A stretch of DNA of 64,000 bases from Bacillota bacterium (GTDB taxonomy: Bacteria > Bacillota_A > Clostridia > Lachnospirales > Lachnospiraceae), in assembly GCA_023407175.1 (NCBI GenBank), contig JAEYMU010000025.1, forward strand, positions 62,001-126,000, read 5' to 3'. A model generated the notes under the pieces. It was not told where the DNA came from. It made no database searches and saw only the letters and a program-made list of their open reading frames with translations. The stretch's first letter is position 1. Every line of letters begins with the position of its first letter. Positions 27,590-35,261 of the stretch are shown piece after piece. The position numbers and the translations under genes are program-made.

Positions 27590-28042
27590 ATGAACGAACT
27601 TGCTGGCAAAATACAGGATTCAGAACTTGAAGTGATGCGTGTGCTTTGGGAAGCGGGAGAAGCCCTTCCGCTCATTGAAATACGCCGTATGCTTTCGGCA
27701 CGCTGTGGATGGGAGGATTCTACGATAAAAACACTTCTTCGCAGACTGCAGGCAAAGGATATTGTCAGGCTGGAACGGCGTGGGATATACAGTGCGTTGG
27801 TAACTGCGGATGAATATAACCAATGGGCGACGCATGCCTTTGTGAATAAGATATTTGCGGGAAGCGCTAAGAAGCTGGTAGCGTCCCTGGTCTCAGACGG
27901 ACAATTGGCAGGAGAGGATATTGCAGAGCTTTCAGTAATGTTCAATGCGGGTGAAAAGTTTGAAAGTAAACCACTTTCAAACTATTTATTAAAGCAGTAT
28001 AACAAGCAAGCTTGTGATATGCACGGGTGTAAATATGAATGA
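27590..28042 (+). CDS. blaI: BlaI/MecI-family repressor
   Basis: The 150-residue protein is a penicillinase-repressor type winged helix protein: ISDxE-like QDSELEVMRVLWEAGEALPLIEIRRML, then WEDSTIKTLLRRLQAKDIV as the recognition region. It represses its own operon until proteolysed after a signal from the M56 sensor. The last about 30 residues are encoded by a bipartite hairpin repeat (27957-28022) and are not family-like, so the natural C-terminus was probably altered. Its stop overlaps the start of the sensor gene by eight bases. GGGGAGGATG precedes the ATG. Confidence 0.9.
   Translation: MNELAGKIQDSELEVMRVLWEAGEALPLIEIRRMLSARCGWEDSTIKTLLRRLQAKDIVRLERRGIYSALVTADEYNQWATHAFVNKIFAGSAKKLVASLVSDGQLAGEDIAELSVMFNAGEKFESKPLSNYLLKQYNKQACDMHGCKYE
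27957..28022. repeat. bipartite double-hairpin repeat inside the 3' end of blaI
   Basis: AGTTTGAAAGT/ACTTTCAAACT (27957-27983) and a second hairpin ending GCTTGTGATATGC (27994-28022) are joined by ATTTATTAAA. Both hairpins, the linker and the following GGGTGTAA match the galT copy at 12526-12586. Here the element is inside a coding region, encodes the repressor tail, and delivers the ribosome-binding region for the downstream sensor gene. Confidence 0.75.
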
Positions 28043-31000
28043 TACCTTAAAAACAATCCTGTTTCTTTCTTTGTCGGGCTCTATATTGGCGCTCTTTCTG
28101 TTTGTGGGAAGGCCCCTTCTTAAAAATAAAGTATCGAAAGCCTTCTCTTATTATATTTGGCTTTTGGTTCTGCTGCGATTGGCCGTGCCTCTCCCCGCAC
28201 CCATCAACATTACAGATATCTTGTCTCACTCTGAGCCGCAGGAGGTAAGCAATATTTTGCCGAAGCAAACCGGCAGCCCAGTGGTAAATATTACAGATCA
28301 GAGTGTCGGAATACCCACCGTAGTACCGCCGGTGCAGTCAATGGCTTCACAGGAGCGGCAAAGCAGTAAAGCTGACAATGGGCAGACATCTGCAAAAACT
28401 CAGAGATCCTTTGATCTGTGGGATTTCCTTCAAAGGAGTCTGTTATGGCTATGGCTGACGGGAGCAATTGTCGGGATAGGGTGGTTTTTCATTGCCTATG
28501 CCGTCTTTTCGCGGCGTATACGACGCTCCTGCACAGCGCCGCATGGAGATGACATTGCGGTATTCGAGTGCCTTCGTGATAACAGGCGGGTCCGGTTATT
28601 TTGCAGCAGTCACATTAATACACCGATGTTCATTGGTATTTGGCGTCCGGTCATCGTCCTGCCACAGTTTGCCTACGTACATAATGGCATGGAAAAAGAA
28701 CTTAGTCATATTTTGCGCCACGAACTCACCCATTACAAACGAAAGGATGTACTTTATAAATGGCTGGTCGTTGCAGTGACCTCGCTGCATTGGTTCAATC
28801 CTCTCATGATACTGATCAGAAGAGAAATAGGCCGTTCCTGCGAACTTGCCTGTGATGAGGCAGTGATCAGGAATATGTCTGCAGAGGAAAAGCGGTTTTA
28901 TGGAAATATGCTCCTTTCCCTTGCGGCGAACAGAAAGCTGCCGGCCGGCATTATTGCTACGACCTTGTGTGAGGAAAAAAAGGAATTGAAAGAAAGACTG
29001 ATCAGCATAAAAAATTATAAAAAGAAATCGGCATGGGCGGTCGCTCTGACACTGATTTTGGCGCTTCTGCTTACTGGCTGCGCCGCGGCGTTAGGTGTTA
29101 AGGATGAATCAAACGGTGTGACCGTACAAAAGACATCTAGCGATCAGGAAGAGGAAAAGACAGGAAATCAGGAGGAACAGACGAAATCGGATGCACAAAC
29201 AAGCAATCTGCAGCCCTTAACTGCTCAGGACCGGTATGAAAATGGAAAAATGTTTGTGGAAATTCCAACTGATTTCGTAAATTCTTTTCAGGATAAAATG
29301 GCGGCAGTTACCGTACCGGATGCCAGAAAAGGTGAAAGAGCTGCTGACATTGGGCAGGGAATCGAAAGCTGGGGCAATGATAATATAATATTCCTAAATT
29401 CAATTCCGGAACAGAACATATATCTTTATGGGTATTATGATAAAGATGATCCCGGTTATGGACTTTTTCTGGATGTTGGCCAGGAGCAGCATATTTATGC
29501 CTTCCCCTACCGGTATATGACAAATACAACATTAGCACCGGATTTAAGCACAAGCAGCGACGGAAGCAGGATATACGTCTCCTGTCATACCGGAGGCGGC
29601 ACGGGGGTGACGGTATCGGAGCTGTATGTTTTTCAGGTAAGAGGGAGTCAAATTGAGCCTTACTATTTGGATATCAATGAGCTGGCTGACCGCCTAAGCA
29701 GTAAACTCACTATGTCATATGACGGGGAAAGTAAAAAGGTGACGGTCGGTTCGGACGGCAGACCGCTCATAACGGACAGCCTGACCACGATCGGTGTGAC
29801 TGAAGGCGAGAATGTAGTTCCGGATAGCTTCTACTGCGGAGACCAGATCTGGTATAGCATAGACGAAGACACTATCAGGGTAGTATGGGTGCCGACGCTT
29901 TATACACAGGAGCAGCCGGGGGCACAGACCTATTTGGGCTCTTTCCAGGTATCCTTTTCAGCGGATATAAGCTTTACCTATAACAGTAATGGAATTATTA
30001 CGGACTTCGATCTGGGCGAAGCAGCAGCGAATATAGCGGTCACAGCCCAGGGTGATTTTGACGGAAACGGTGTGGCGGATTATGTGTCTCTGGAAAGCAG
30101 TACCAAAGAGGCTGTATTCACCATTGACCTTGGAACCGGAACAATGCTCACCAAATCCATTAAAAGCTCCGTTGTTACCTGGATGGCCCCATTCTATAAT
30201 GCATTGATGGCAGGCGATTTTGACGGTGACGGAAAGGACGAGATCGTCTTTGCACCGATGATTAATGGGAGCAATTACGGAGCCAGGGAGCTTTATATTC
30301 TTAGCATAGAAGGGGATGAGCTTACCACTCTGCCTCTAGACTGTATAAAGAATACCGCAATAGCGTATGAGCAGCCAGAAAGCCTCAATGAAGATGAGAT
30401 GTGCGTCGGAGTAGGAGTTGTTGATACGGACAATGGACAGCTCCTGCGCGTGCGGAGACTGATTAACGCACAGGAAGACAGCGCCTGGTATATCGATGTT
30501 CGCTGGAACGGCAAGGGCTGGCAGATTGAAAGTATGAGCACCGGCTCCGCCTATGGGGAGGAGCCTGTTTATCAGTATAGCGGAAATGTTTCTGTTGCCG
30601 GCAAGCAGCAAAAAGGCAATATCACGGTACATAAAAATCAGGAAGCTGATAACGATTATATTATGGATTTTACCTTCACCGATTCGAAGTCAGGAGAAGT
30701 GCTGCAGCAGCTGCAATACAAGTATCCCGATGATTTCATGCCCGGCACCATCCAGGAGGGCAGCCAGATTCTTGATATCAATCAGGATGGGAATGACGAT
30801 ATTATGCTGGACCTGGGCGTATATGGCTGGCCGCAGTTATATGCATGTTTTGTTTATGACGCATCCATCAATGGGTATGTCGAGGTTCCGGAATTCGACG
30901 AGCATCCCTTTCCGGAGGTGCTTAAGGAGGAAGGAGTTGTCCTGTTTCACGGGAAGGATGGCGCAACCGCTTACTGGGTAGAAAAGTATCGGGTTGAGGG

Positions 31001-31166
31001 TAATCAGCTTTATCTACTGGGACGGCTTACAAAAACATTGGAGCAGGGACAGTCAGCCTGGCTCTACACAGAGCAAGCTATGGTTGACGGGGTCATGACT
31101 ATGATAAAAGAGAACGTGACTGCCGCAGAAATTAAGAATTATGATGCATGGCACATGTGGAATTAG
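28035..31166 (+). CDS. BlaR1-like M56 metalloprotease sensor with a large non-PBP ectodomain
   Basis: The 1043-residue protein starts with membrane helices of the M56 peptidase (residues about 3-60 and 135-160). The zinc motif HELTH is at 229-233, followed by CELACDEAV near 275 and a last helix about 333-350 that ends LLLTGCAAA. Instead of the penicillin-binding domain of BlaR1, the outside carries about 690 residues of unknown type. These include calcium-loop-like repeats GDFDGNGVADY (about 673), GDFDGDGKDEI (about 728) and DINQDGNDDI (about 914), similar to VCBS/FG-GAP repeats. It should sense an extracellular signal and cleave the adjacent repressor. The signal is unknown. Confidence 0.85.
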   Translation: MNDTLKTILFLSLSGSILALFLFVGRPLLKNKVSKAFSYYIWLLVLLRLAVPLPAPINITDILSHSEPQEVSNILPKQTGSPVVNITDQSVGIPTVVPPVQSMASQERQSSKADNGQTSAKTQRSFDLWDFLQRSLLWLWLTGAIVGIGWFFIAYAVFSRRIRRSCTAPHGDDIAVFECLRDNRRVRLFCSSHINTPMFIGIWRPVIVLPQFAYVHNGMEKELSHILRHELTHYKRKDVLYKWLVVAVTSLHWFNPLMILIRREIGRSCELACDEAVIRNMSAEEKRFYGNMLLSLAANRKLPAGIIATTLCEEKKELKERLISIKNYKKKSAWAVALTLILALLLTGCAAALGVKDESNGVTVQKTSSDQEEEKTGNQEEQTKSDAQTSNLQPLTAQDRYENGKMFVEIPTDFVNSFQDKMAAVTVPDARKGERAADIGQGIESWGNDNIIFLNSIPEQNIYLYGYYDKDDPGYGLFLDVGQEQHIYAFPYRYMTNTTLAPDLSTSSDGSRIYVSCHTGGGTGVTVSELYVFQVRGSQIEPYYLDINELADRLSSKLTMSYDGESKKVTVGSDGRPLITDSLTTIGVTEGENVVPDSFYCGDQIWYSIDEDTIRVVWVPTLYTQEQPGAQTYLGSFQVSFSADISFTYNSNGIITDFDLGEAAANIAVTAQGDFDGNGVADYVSLESSTKEAVFTIDLGTGTMLTKSIKSSVVTWMAPFYNALMAGDFDGDGKDEIVFAPMINGSNYGARELYILSIEGDELTTLPLDCIKNTAIAYEQPESLNEDEMCVGVGVVDTDNGQLLRVRRLINAQEDSAWYIDVRWNGKGWQIESMSTGSAYGEEPVYQYSGNVSVAGKQQKGNITVHKNQEADNDYIMDFTFTDSKSGEVLQQLQYKYPDDFMPGTIQEGSQILDINQDGNDDIMLDLGVYGWPQLYACFVYDASINGYVEVPEFDEHPFPEVLKEEGVVLFHGKDGATAYWVEKYRVEGNQLYLLGRLTKTLEQGQSAWLYTEQAMVDGVMTMIKENVTAAEIKNYDAWHMWN

Positions 31167-31175
31167 TGTGTTTTT

Positions 31176-31378
31176 GTTACAAATTCAGCCTTGTGGAGAG
31201 ATTGACCGGTTTCGGGAAGAAATGTTCCCATATCGGAGCCGCTTTCGCTTAATTGCATTACGTAACGATACATAAGGTTCTAAAATACAGAACCTAAGTA
31301 CCGACGAATGCAAATACTCCGAATGGAAATCATTTTTCCCCGGAACCGGTCACATTCCCTGCAAGGCCGAATTGTAAC
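31176..31378. mobile_element. 203-bp palindromic element between the BlaR1-like and secreted protein genes
   Basis: GTTACAAATTC at the left and GAATTGTAAC at the right are complementary; further in, GCCTTG/CAAGGC and ACCGGTT/AACCGGT also pair. The centre folds on AGGTTCT-aaaatac-AGAACCT. TA lies at corresponding positions in both ends, consistent with a TA-inserting MITE. No coding frame. It occupies half of a 387-base gap. Confidence 0.6.
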
Positions 31379-31433
31379 GTGTTTTTTAACACGCTCTAGG
31401 ACGGATGTATCAGAACAGATTACAAGGAAGACA

Positions 31434-31462
31434 TTGTCATATTTCTGGAATAGGACTATAAT
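31434..31462 (+). promoter_or_regulatory. promoter upstream of the secreted protein gene
   Basis: TTGTCA (31434-31439) and TATAAT (31457-31462) with 17-base spacing, about 90 bases before the start codon at 31554. Confidence 0.65.
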
Positions 31463-31553
31463 ATAGAAGATGTAAATCGTTATAAGCCGTCGGTATATTA
31501 GAGTGGAAAGAGTGGGAAAGAGTACTCGGTTTGGGAAAGGAGCGATATTTTCT

Positions 31554-32708
31554 ATGGATAGAGAGGAAATGACACAAAAATCAAAGGGGAATAAGAAGGC
31601 AGGTCTGTCAGCGGCCGTCAGGGCAATCATTATGTTAACTGTTGCTTTGGCACTTTTTATTAATAATCCCTGCTTTATGGGCATCAAGGTCGTGAAGGCG
31701 GCCACACAGCTGGCTATTACAGTTGACTATACGGATGAGACAGTGAATGTAGGCGTCGGACAAAGTTCAAAATTCTATATCAGTTCAGATAATAAAAAGA
31801 CCTGGGAAATGATTGATTCCGGTAAAATAGATATATCCTCCTACTTGTCAACAAAGCAGGTTATCTTATGGTTTAAGGGAAACAAAGACACAGAGCCGGT
31901 TTCCATTACTCTTGATGCAGAGGATAAAAGTCTGGCGCCTGTATACAAGATAACCGCTGGTGTAGGAAGAATAGAATTTTCCTCCTCCCGGATCGTTCAA
32001 TACAGGAAAGGGGCCAATGGAGCCTGGTACACGGCAACCAGCCCGATGTACACTGCCATGTATGAGACGAAGGGAGTGACCCTATATTTTCGTACGGCAC
32101 CCACTGTAGCTTCCAGAGCCGGCAAGGCGGTTACCGTTAAGATACCGAAACGGCCCTCCGCGCCTTCTGTTAAGCTGGATGCCGGAAAGCTTTGTATCAC
32201 TGGTGTGAAGCCCGGTTCGACACAGTATCGTGTCGGAGACAATCTTGCCTGGACTACGGTTCCGACAACAACCAGCAAGACAAGTTATCTTGATCTTTCC
32301 TCCCTGCTTGGAGGCAGCACCTCAGGAAATACGGCAATTCCGGCTGGAGTGATTGAGTTTAGGACTCTGGGGACGGATAAAAAACTGAATTCCTCTGTAA
32401 AGGTGATGGAGATACCTCAGCAAGCAACCCTTGCCGCTACCGCTGCAACACTTGCAGGGACCACACTTACAATTAATGATACTGATTCCAGTAAATCCTA
32501 TGAATATACCAGGATTCCCTTGGGAACTGCACTGAATTTTTATACTGCAAAATGGACCTCCATCTCTTCTAAGCATAGTGTGGTTATTAAGAATGCTTCC
32601 ATCAGTGACCGTATTTATGTACGCCTGAAAAGTGCAACGGATAAAACCACCAAACAGGTTTCCTTGCCATCCACCTATATTGCCTTTACTGTTTCAGGAA
32701 TATCCTAA
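31554..32708 (+). CDS. secreted protein of unknown function with repeated beta segments
   Basis: The 384-residue protein has a classical signal peptide: basic start (QKSKGNKKAG), a hydrophobic core around residues 22-45 and a likely cleavage site after VVKAA. The mature chain consists of several similar 80-100 residue units with patterns such as EYRIG/QYRVGDNLAWTTV and EYTRIPLGTALNFYTAKWTSI, suggesting repeated small beta domains, perhaps surface adhesion. No catalytic motif is seen. The ATG at 31554 has AAAGGAG 11 bases upstream; a GTG at 31503 in frame is less likely. A terminator follows. Confidence 0.65.
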   Translation: MDREEMTQKSKGNKKAGLSAAVRAIIMLTVALALFINNPCFMGIKVVKAATQLAITVDYTDETVNVGVGQSSKFYISSDNKKTWEMIDSGKIDISSYLSTKQVILWFKGNKDTEPVSITLDAEDKSLAPVYKITAGVGRIEFSSSRIVQYRKGANGAWYTATSPMYTAMYETKGVTLYFRTAPTVASRAGKAVTVKIPKRPSAPSVKLDAGKLCITGVKPGSTQYRVGDNLAWTTVPTTTSKTSYLDLSSLLGGSTSGNTAIPAGVIEFRTLGTDKKLNSSVKVMEIPQQATLAATAATLAGTTLTINDTDSSKSYEYTRIPLGTALNFYTAKWTSISSKHSVVIKNASISDRIYVRLKSATDKTTKQVSLPSTYIAFTVSGIS

Positions 32709-32723
32709 GTATAAGATTAAGAT

Positions 32724-32766
32724 AGCTGCCGCAACCTATGATTGGGTATTGCGGCAGCTTTTTTTT
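32724..32766 (+). terminator. Rho-independent terminator
   Basis: AGCTGCCGCAA and TTGCGGCAGCT form a perfect 11-bp stem followed by eight T. It ends the secreted-protein transcript and insulates the ABC-TetR operon. Confidence 0.95.
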
Positions 32767-32782
32767 GTGTGAAATTATGATA

Positions 32783-32811
32783 TTGACAGCAAAAGTATAC
32801 TGTATTAAAAT
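32783..32811 (+). promoter_or_regulatory. promoter of the ABC-TetR operon
   Basis: A perfect TTGACA (32783-32788) and TAAAAT (32806-32811) are spaced by 17 bases, about 75 bases before the ATPase gene. Confidence 0.8.
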
Positions 32812-32812
32812 A

Positions 32813-32845
32813 GAACTAAAAGAACTGAAATAGTTCTATAAGTTC
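32813..32845. promoter_or_regulatory. operator dyad just downstream of the promoter
   Basis: Two nested inverted repeats share one centre at 32829: AGAACT-gaaat-AGTTCT and the outer pair GAACT/AGTTC. The site covers the likely transcription start. The third gene of the operon encodes a TetR-type protein, so this is the probable self-regulatory operator. Confidence 0.6.
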
Positions 32846-32884
32846 ATTTCGTTGATTGTATATCAGCAAGAAGGGGGTAAAATT

Positions 32885-33601
32885 ATGCTGATTGAAATGA
32901 AAGAAGTATCTAAAGCCTTTAAGAAACAGCAGGTTTTACAGGATATTAACCTGTCTATTCAAGAGAATGAGATATTTGGTTTGATTGGTCCTTCCGGTTC
33001 CGGAAAGACAACATTAATCCGACTGATCATCGGAGCGATTGCGGCGGACAGAGGAAGCATCCAGGTTATGAAGGAGAGAGTACCCAATCTCAAGGTACTG
33101 GATACAATCGGCTATATGCCACAAAATGATGCGTTATATTATGATTTATCAGGTTATGATAACCTGATGTTTTTCGGCGGGATGTATCAGATGAAGCGGG
33201 AAATACTGAAAAAGCGTGCCATGGAGGTTTTGCGTCTGGTGGAGCTGGAGGGAGATGCCCGCAAGAAGGTAGGAAACTATTCGGGCGGGATGAAGAAGCG
33301 CCTTTCTCTGGCCGCTGCCTTGCTGCACAGTCCCAAAATACTGGTTTTGGATGAGCCGACGGTGGGGATTGATCCCCTCCTGCGTAAAAAGATATGGGAT
33401 GAATTCTATCAATTAAAGGAGCAGGGCAAGTCGATCCTGGTTACGACTCATGTTATGGATGAAGCTGTAAAATGCGACAGGCTCGCTCTTATCTATCAAG
33501 GAGGAATTCTTGCCTGCGACAGCACTACGTCTCTGCTGAGTAGGACAAAGAATAACTCTATTGAGGAATTGTTTCTTGCCGAGGGAGGTGATGCAAAGTG
33601 A
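32885..33601 (+). CDS. ABC-2 type exporter ATPase
   Basis: The 238-residue ATPase has Walker A GPSGSGKTT near residue 36, a degenerate signature YSGGMKKRLSLA near 135, Walker B ILVLDEPTVGID and the switch histidine in VTTHVMDEA. It would energise the permease encoded next. AAGGGGG precedes the ATG at 32885. Its TGA overlaps the GTG start of the permease. Confidence 0.93.
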   Translation: MLIEMKEVSKAFKKQQVLQDINLSIQENEIFGLIGPSGSGKTTLIRLIIGAIAADRGSIQVMKERVPNLKVLDTIGYMPQNDALYYDLSGYDNLMFFGGMYQMKREILKKRAMEVLRLVELEGDARKKVGNYSGGMKKRLSLAAALLHSPKILVLDEPTVGIDPLLRKKIWDEFYQLKEQGKSILVTTHVMDEAVKCDRLALIYQGGILACDSTTSLLSRTKNNSIEELFLAEGGDAK

Positions 33602-34614
33602 AGACCTTATATATTATTCAGAGAATTATCAGACAGACGGTAAATGACAGACGTTCCCTGGCACTCCTTCTGATTGTACCGGTGTTTATTTTCACCCTGA
33701 TTTATTTTCTGCTTGGGGAATCGGACTATAAGGCCACAATTGCGGAAAATGGGATGCCACCGGCTATTCTTGAAAGTCTGAAGGAGCAGGAGCTTACTGT
33801 GGAAAGCATGGGGCTGGAAGAGGGAAAACAGGCAGTCCGGGACAAGGAAACGGATGCACTGCTGTATCTGGAGGGAAGCAATATCGTTATTTTGTTTGAA
33901 AGCAACGATTCCGTGAAGACCGGAATGGTGACCAAGGCTGTCCAGAAAGCAGTACAAGAATTAAACCCGGCCGGAGGAATGGATATTCAATATATTTACG
34001 GAAAAAGTGACTCGGATTTATTTAACAGCCTGGGATATATTATGCTGGGTGTGATTTCATTTTTTCTGATCTTTATACTGGCCGGGATCTCCTTTGTAAG
34101 AGAGCGGACGGTTCAGACCATGGAGCGTCTGATGATAACACCGGTGAAGCGCTGGCAGGTTGTGCTTGGATATACCCTCGGGTTTGGTGTGTTTGCCATG
34201 CTGCAGAGTATTATTCTGCTATGCTATGTGAAATGGGTGCTTAAGATGTCCTTTGCAGGGACACTGGCAGAGGCAGGCTTTCTTATGATTTTATTATCCA
34301 TGTCCGCTGTATGCATCGGTGCCTTCTGCTCAATCTATGCCAATAATGAATTTCAGATGATGCAATTTCTTCCGGTGGTTGTTATTCCGCAGATATTCTT
34401 CTCGGGGCTGATATCTCTGGATACGCTTCCCTACCATCTGGGGTATTTGGCTAAAATTATGCCGGTATATTATGCCTGCGATGCCTTGAATGAAATTATT
34501 ATCAAGGGCAAGGGACTTGGGGAAGTGGGCCCTCAGATGCTGGCACTCTTGACATTCATTCTTTTATTCTTTATCTTAAATATCGTAGCTCTGAAAAAAT
34601 ATAGAAAAATATAA
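33598..34614 (+). CDS. ABC-2 type permease
   Basis: The 338-residue protein has one N-terminal membrane helix (about 22-40), a large extracellular loop of about 110 residues and five to six C-terminal helices (from about 145). This is the ABC-2 (YhgE/DrrB-like) layout, with the RERTVQTMERLMITPVKRW coupling segment near residue 165. It starts with GTG overlapping the ATPase stop. Such pairs export drugs or lipids; substrate unknown. Confidence 0.9.
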   Translation: MKTLYIIQRIIRQTVNDRRSLALLLIVPVFIFTLIYFLLGESDYKATIAENGMPPAILESLKEQELTVESMGLEEGKQAVRDKETDALLYLEGSNIVILFESNDSVKTGMVTKAVQKAVQELNPAGGMDIQYIYGKSDSDLFNSLGYIMLGVISFFLIFILAGISFVRERTVQTMERLMITPVKRWQVVLGYTLGFGVFAMLQSIILLCYVKWVLKMSFAGTLAEAGFLMILLSMSAVCIGAFCSIYANNEFQMMQFLPVVVIPQIFFSGLISLDTLPYHLGYLAKIMPVYYACDALNEIIIKGKGLGEVGPQMLALLTFILLFFILNIVALKKYRKI

Positions 34615-34630
34615 AATGGGAGTGAATAAG

Positions 34631-35254
34631 ATGGCATCGGATGAGAGCAAGAAGAACAGAATTATGGAGTATTCCTTTCAGCGGTTTACTACGTCCGGGA
34701 TTTTGCATGTAACAATGGATGAAATCTCCCGGGGAGTCGGAATTGGAAAAGGAACCCTGTACAAATTCTTTCCCTCCAAGGAGGCCCTTTTAGATCAGAC
34801 GATTGACTATATCGCCGGTGGTATCGAGAAGAAGATCAATATAATTATGTCGGATGATAAGAAAAATCCAGTGGAGAAATTAAATGAGGTTTTGAAAGCG
34901 GTCGGAGAGAGGTTATCGAAGATCAATCCATCCGTACTTTTGCATATGGAAAGAAGCGTACCGGTAGCCTTTGAGAAAATACAGGAGGTCCGGCAAAAAA
35001 TTATCATGACAAATCTGATCGGGCTGTTTGAGGCAGGGAAGAAAACCGGACATTTTGAGATGGATATGGATGCCTGCCTGGTGGCTCATATCCTTATTGG
35101 GGCCGCAAATCATGTGAGTGAGGCACAGGTTTTATCAAGCTTTAATTACAGTCTGGATAGCCTCTTTGCCAAGATGACCGCCACTATTTTAAAGGGGTGT
35201 CTGACACAGGAGGGCAGAAAAATAGCCTTCGAAAACAAGGATTTATTATCATGA
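34631..35254 (+). CDS. TetR-family transcriptional regulator
   Basis: The 207-residue regulator has the TetR DNA-binding domain in the first 50 residues (RIMEYSFQRFTTSGILHVTMDEISRGVGIGKGTLYKFFPSKEAL, split over helices 1-3) and a helical ligand-binding domain. GGGAG lies eight bases before the ATG at 34631; the ATG at 34616 lacks a site. As last gene of the exporter operon it probably represses the promoter at 32783 through the dyad at 32813-32845. Confidence 0.92.
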   Translation: MASDESKKNRIMEYSFQRFTTSGILHVTMDEISRGVGIGKGTLYKFFPSKEALLDQTIDYIAGGIEKKINIIMSDDKKNPVEKLNEVLKAVGERLSKINPSVLLHMERSVPVAFEKIQEVRQKIIMTNLIGLFEAGKKTGHFEMDMDACLVAHILIGAANHVSEAQVLSSFNYSLDSLFAKMTATILKGCLTQEGRKIAFENKDLLS

Positions 35255-35261
35255 ATTACAT

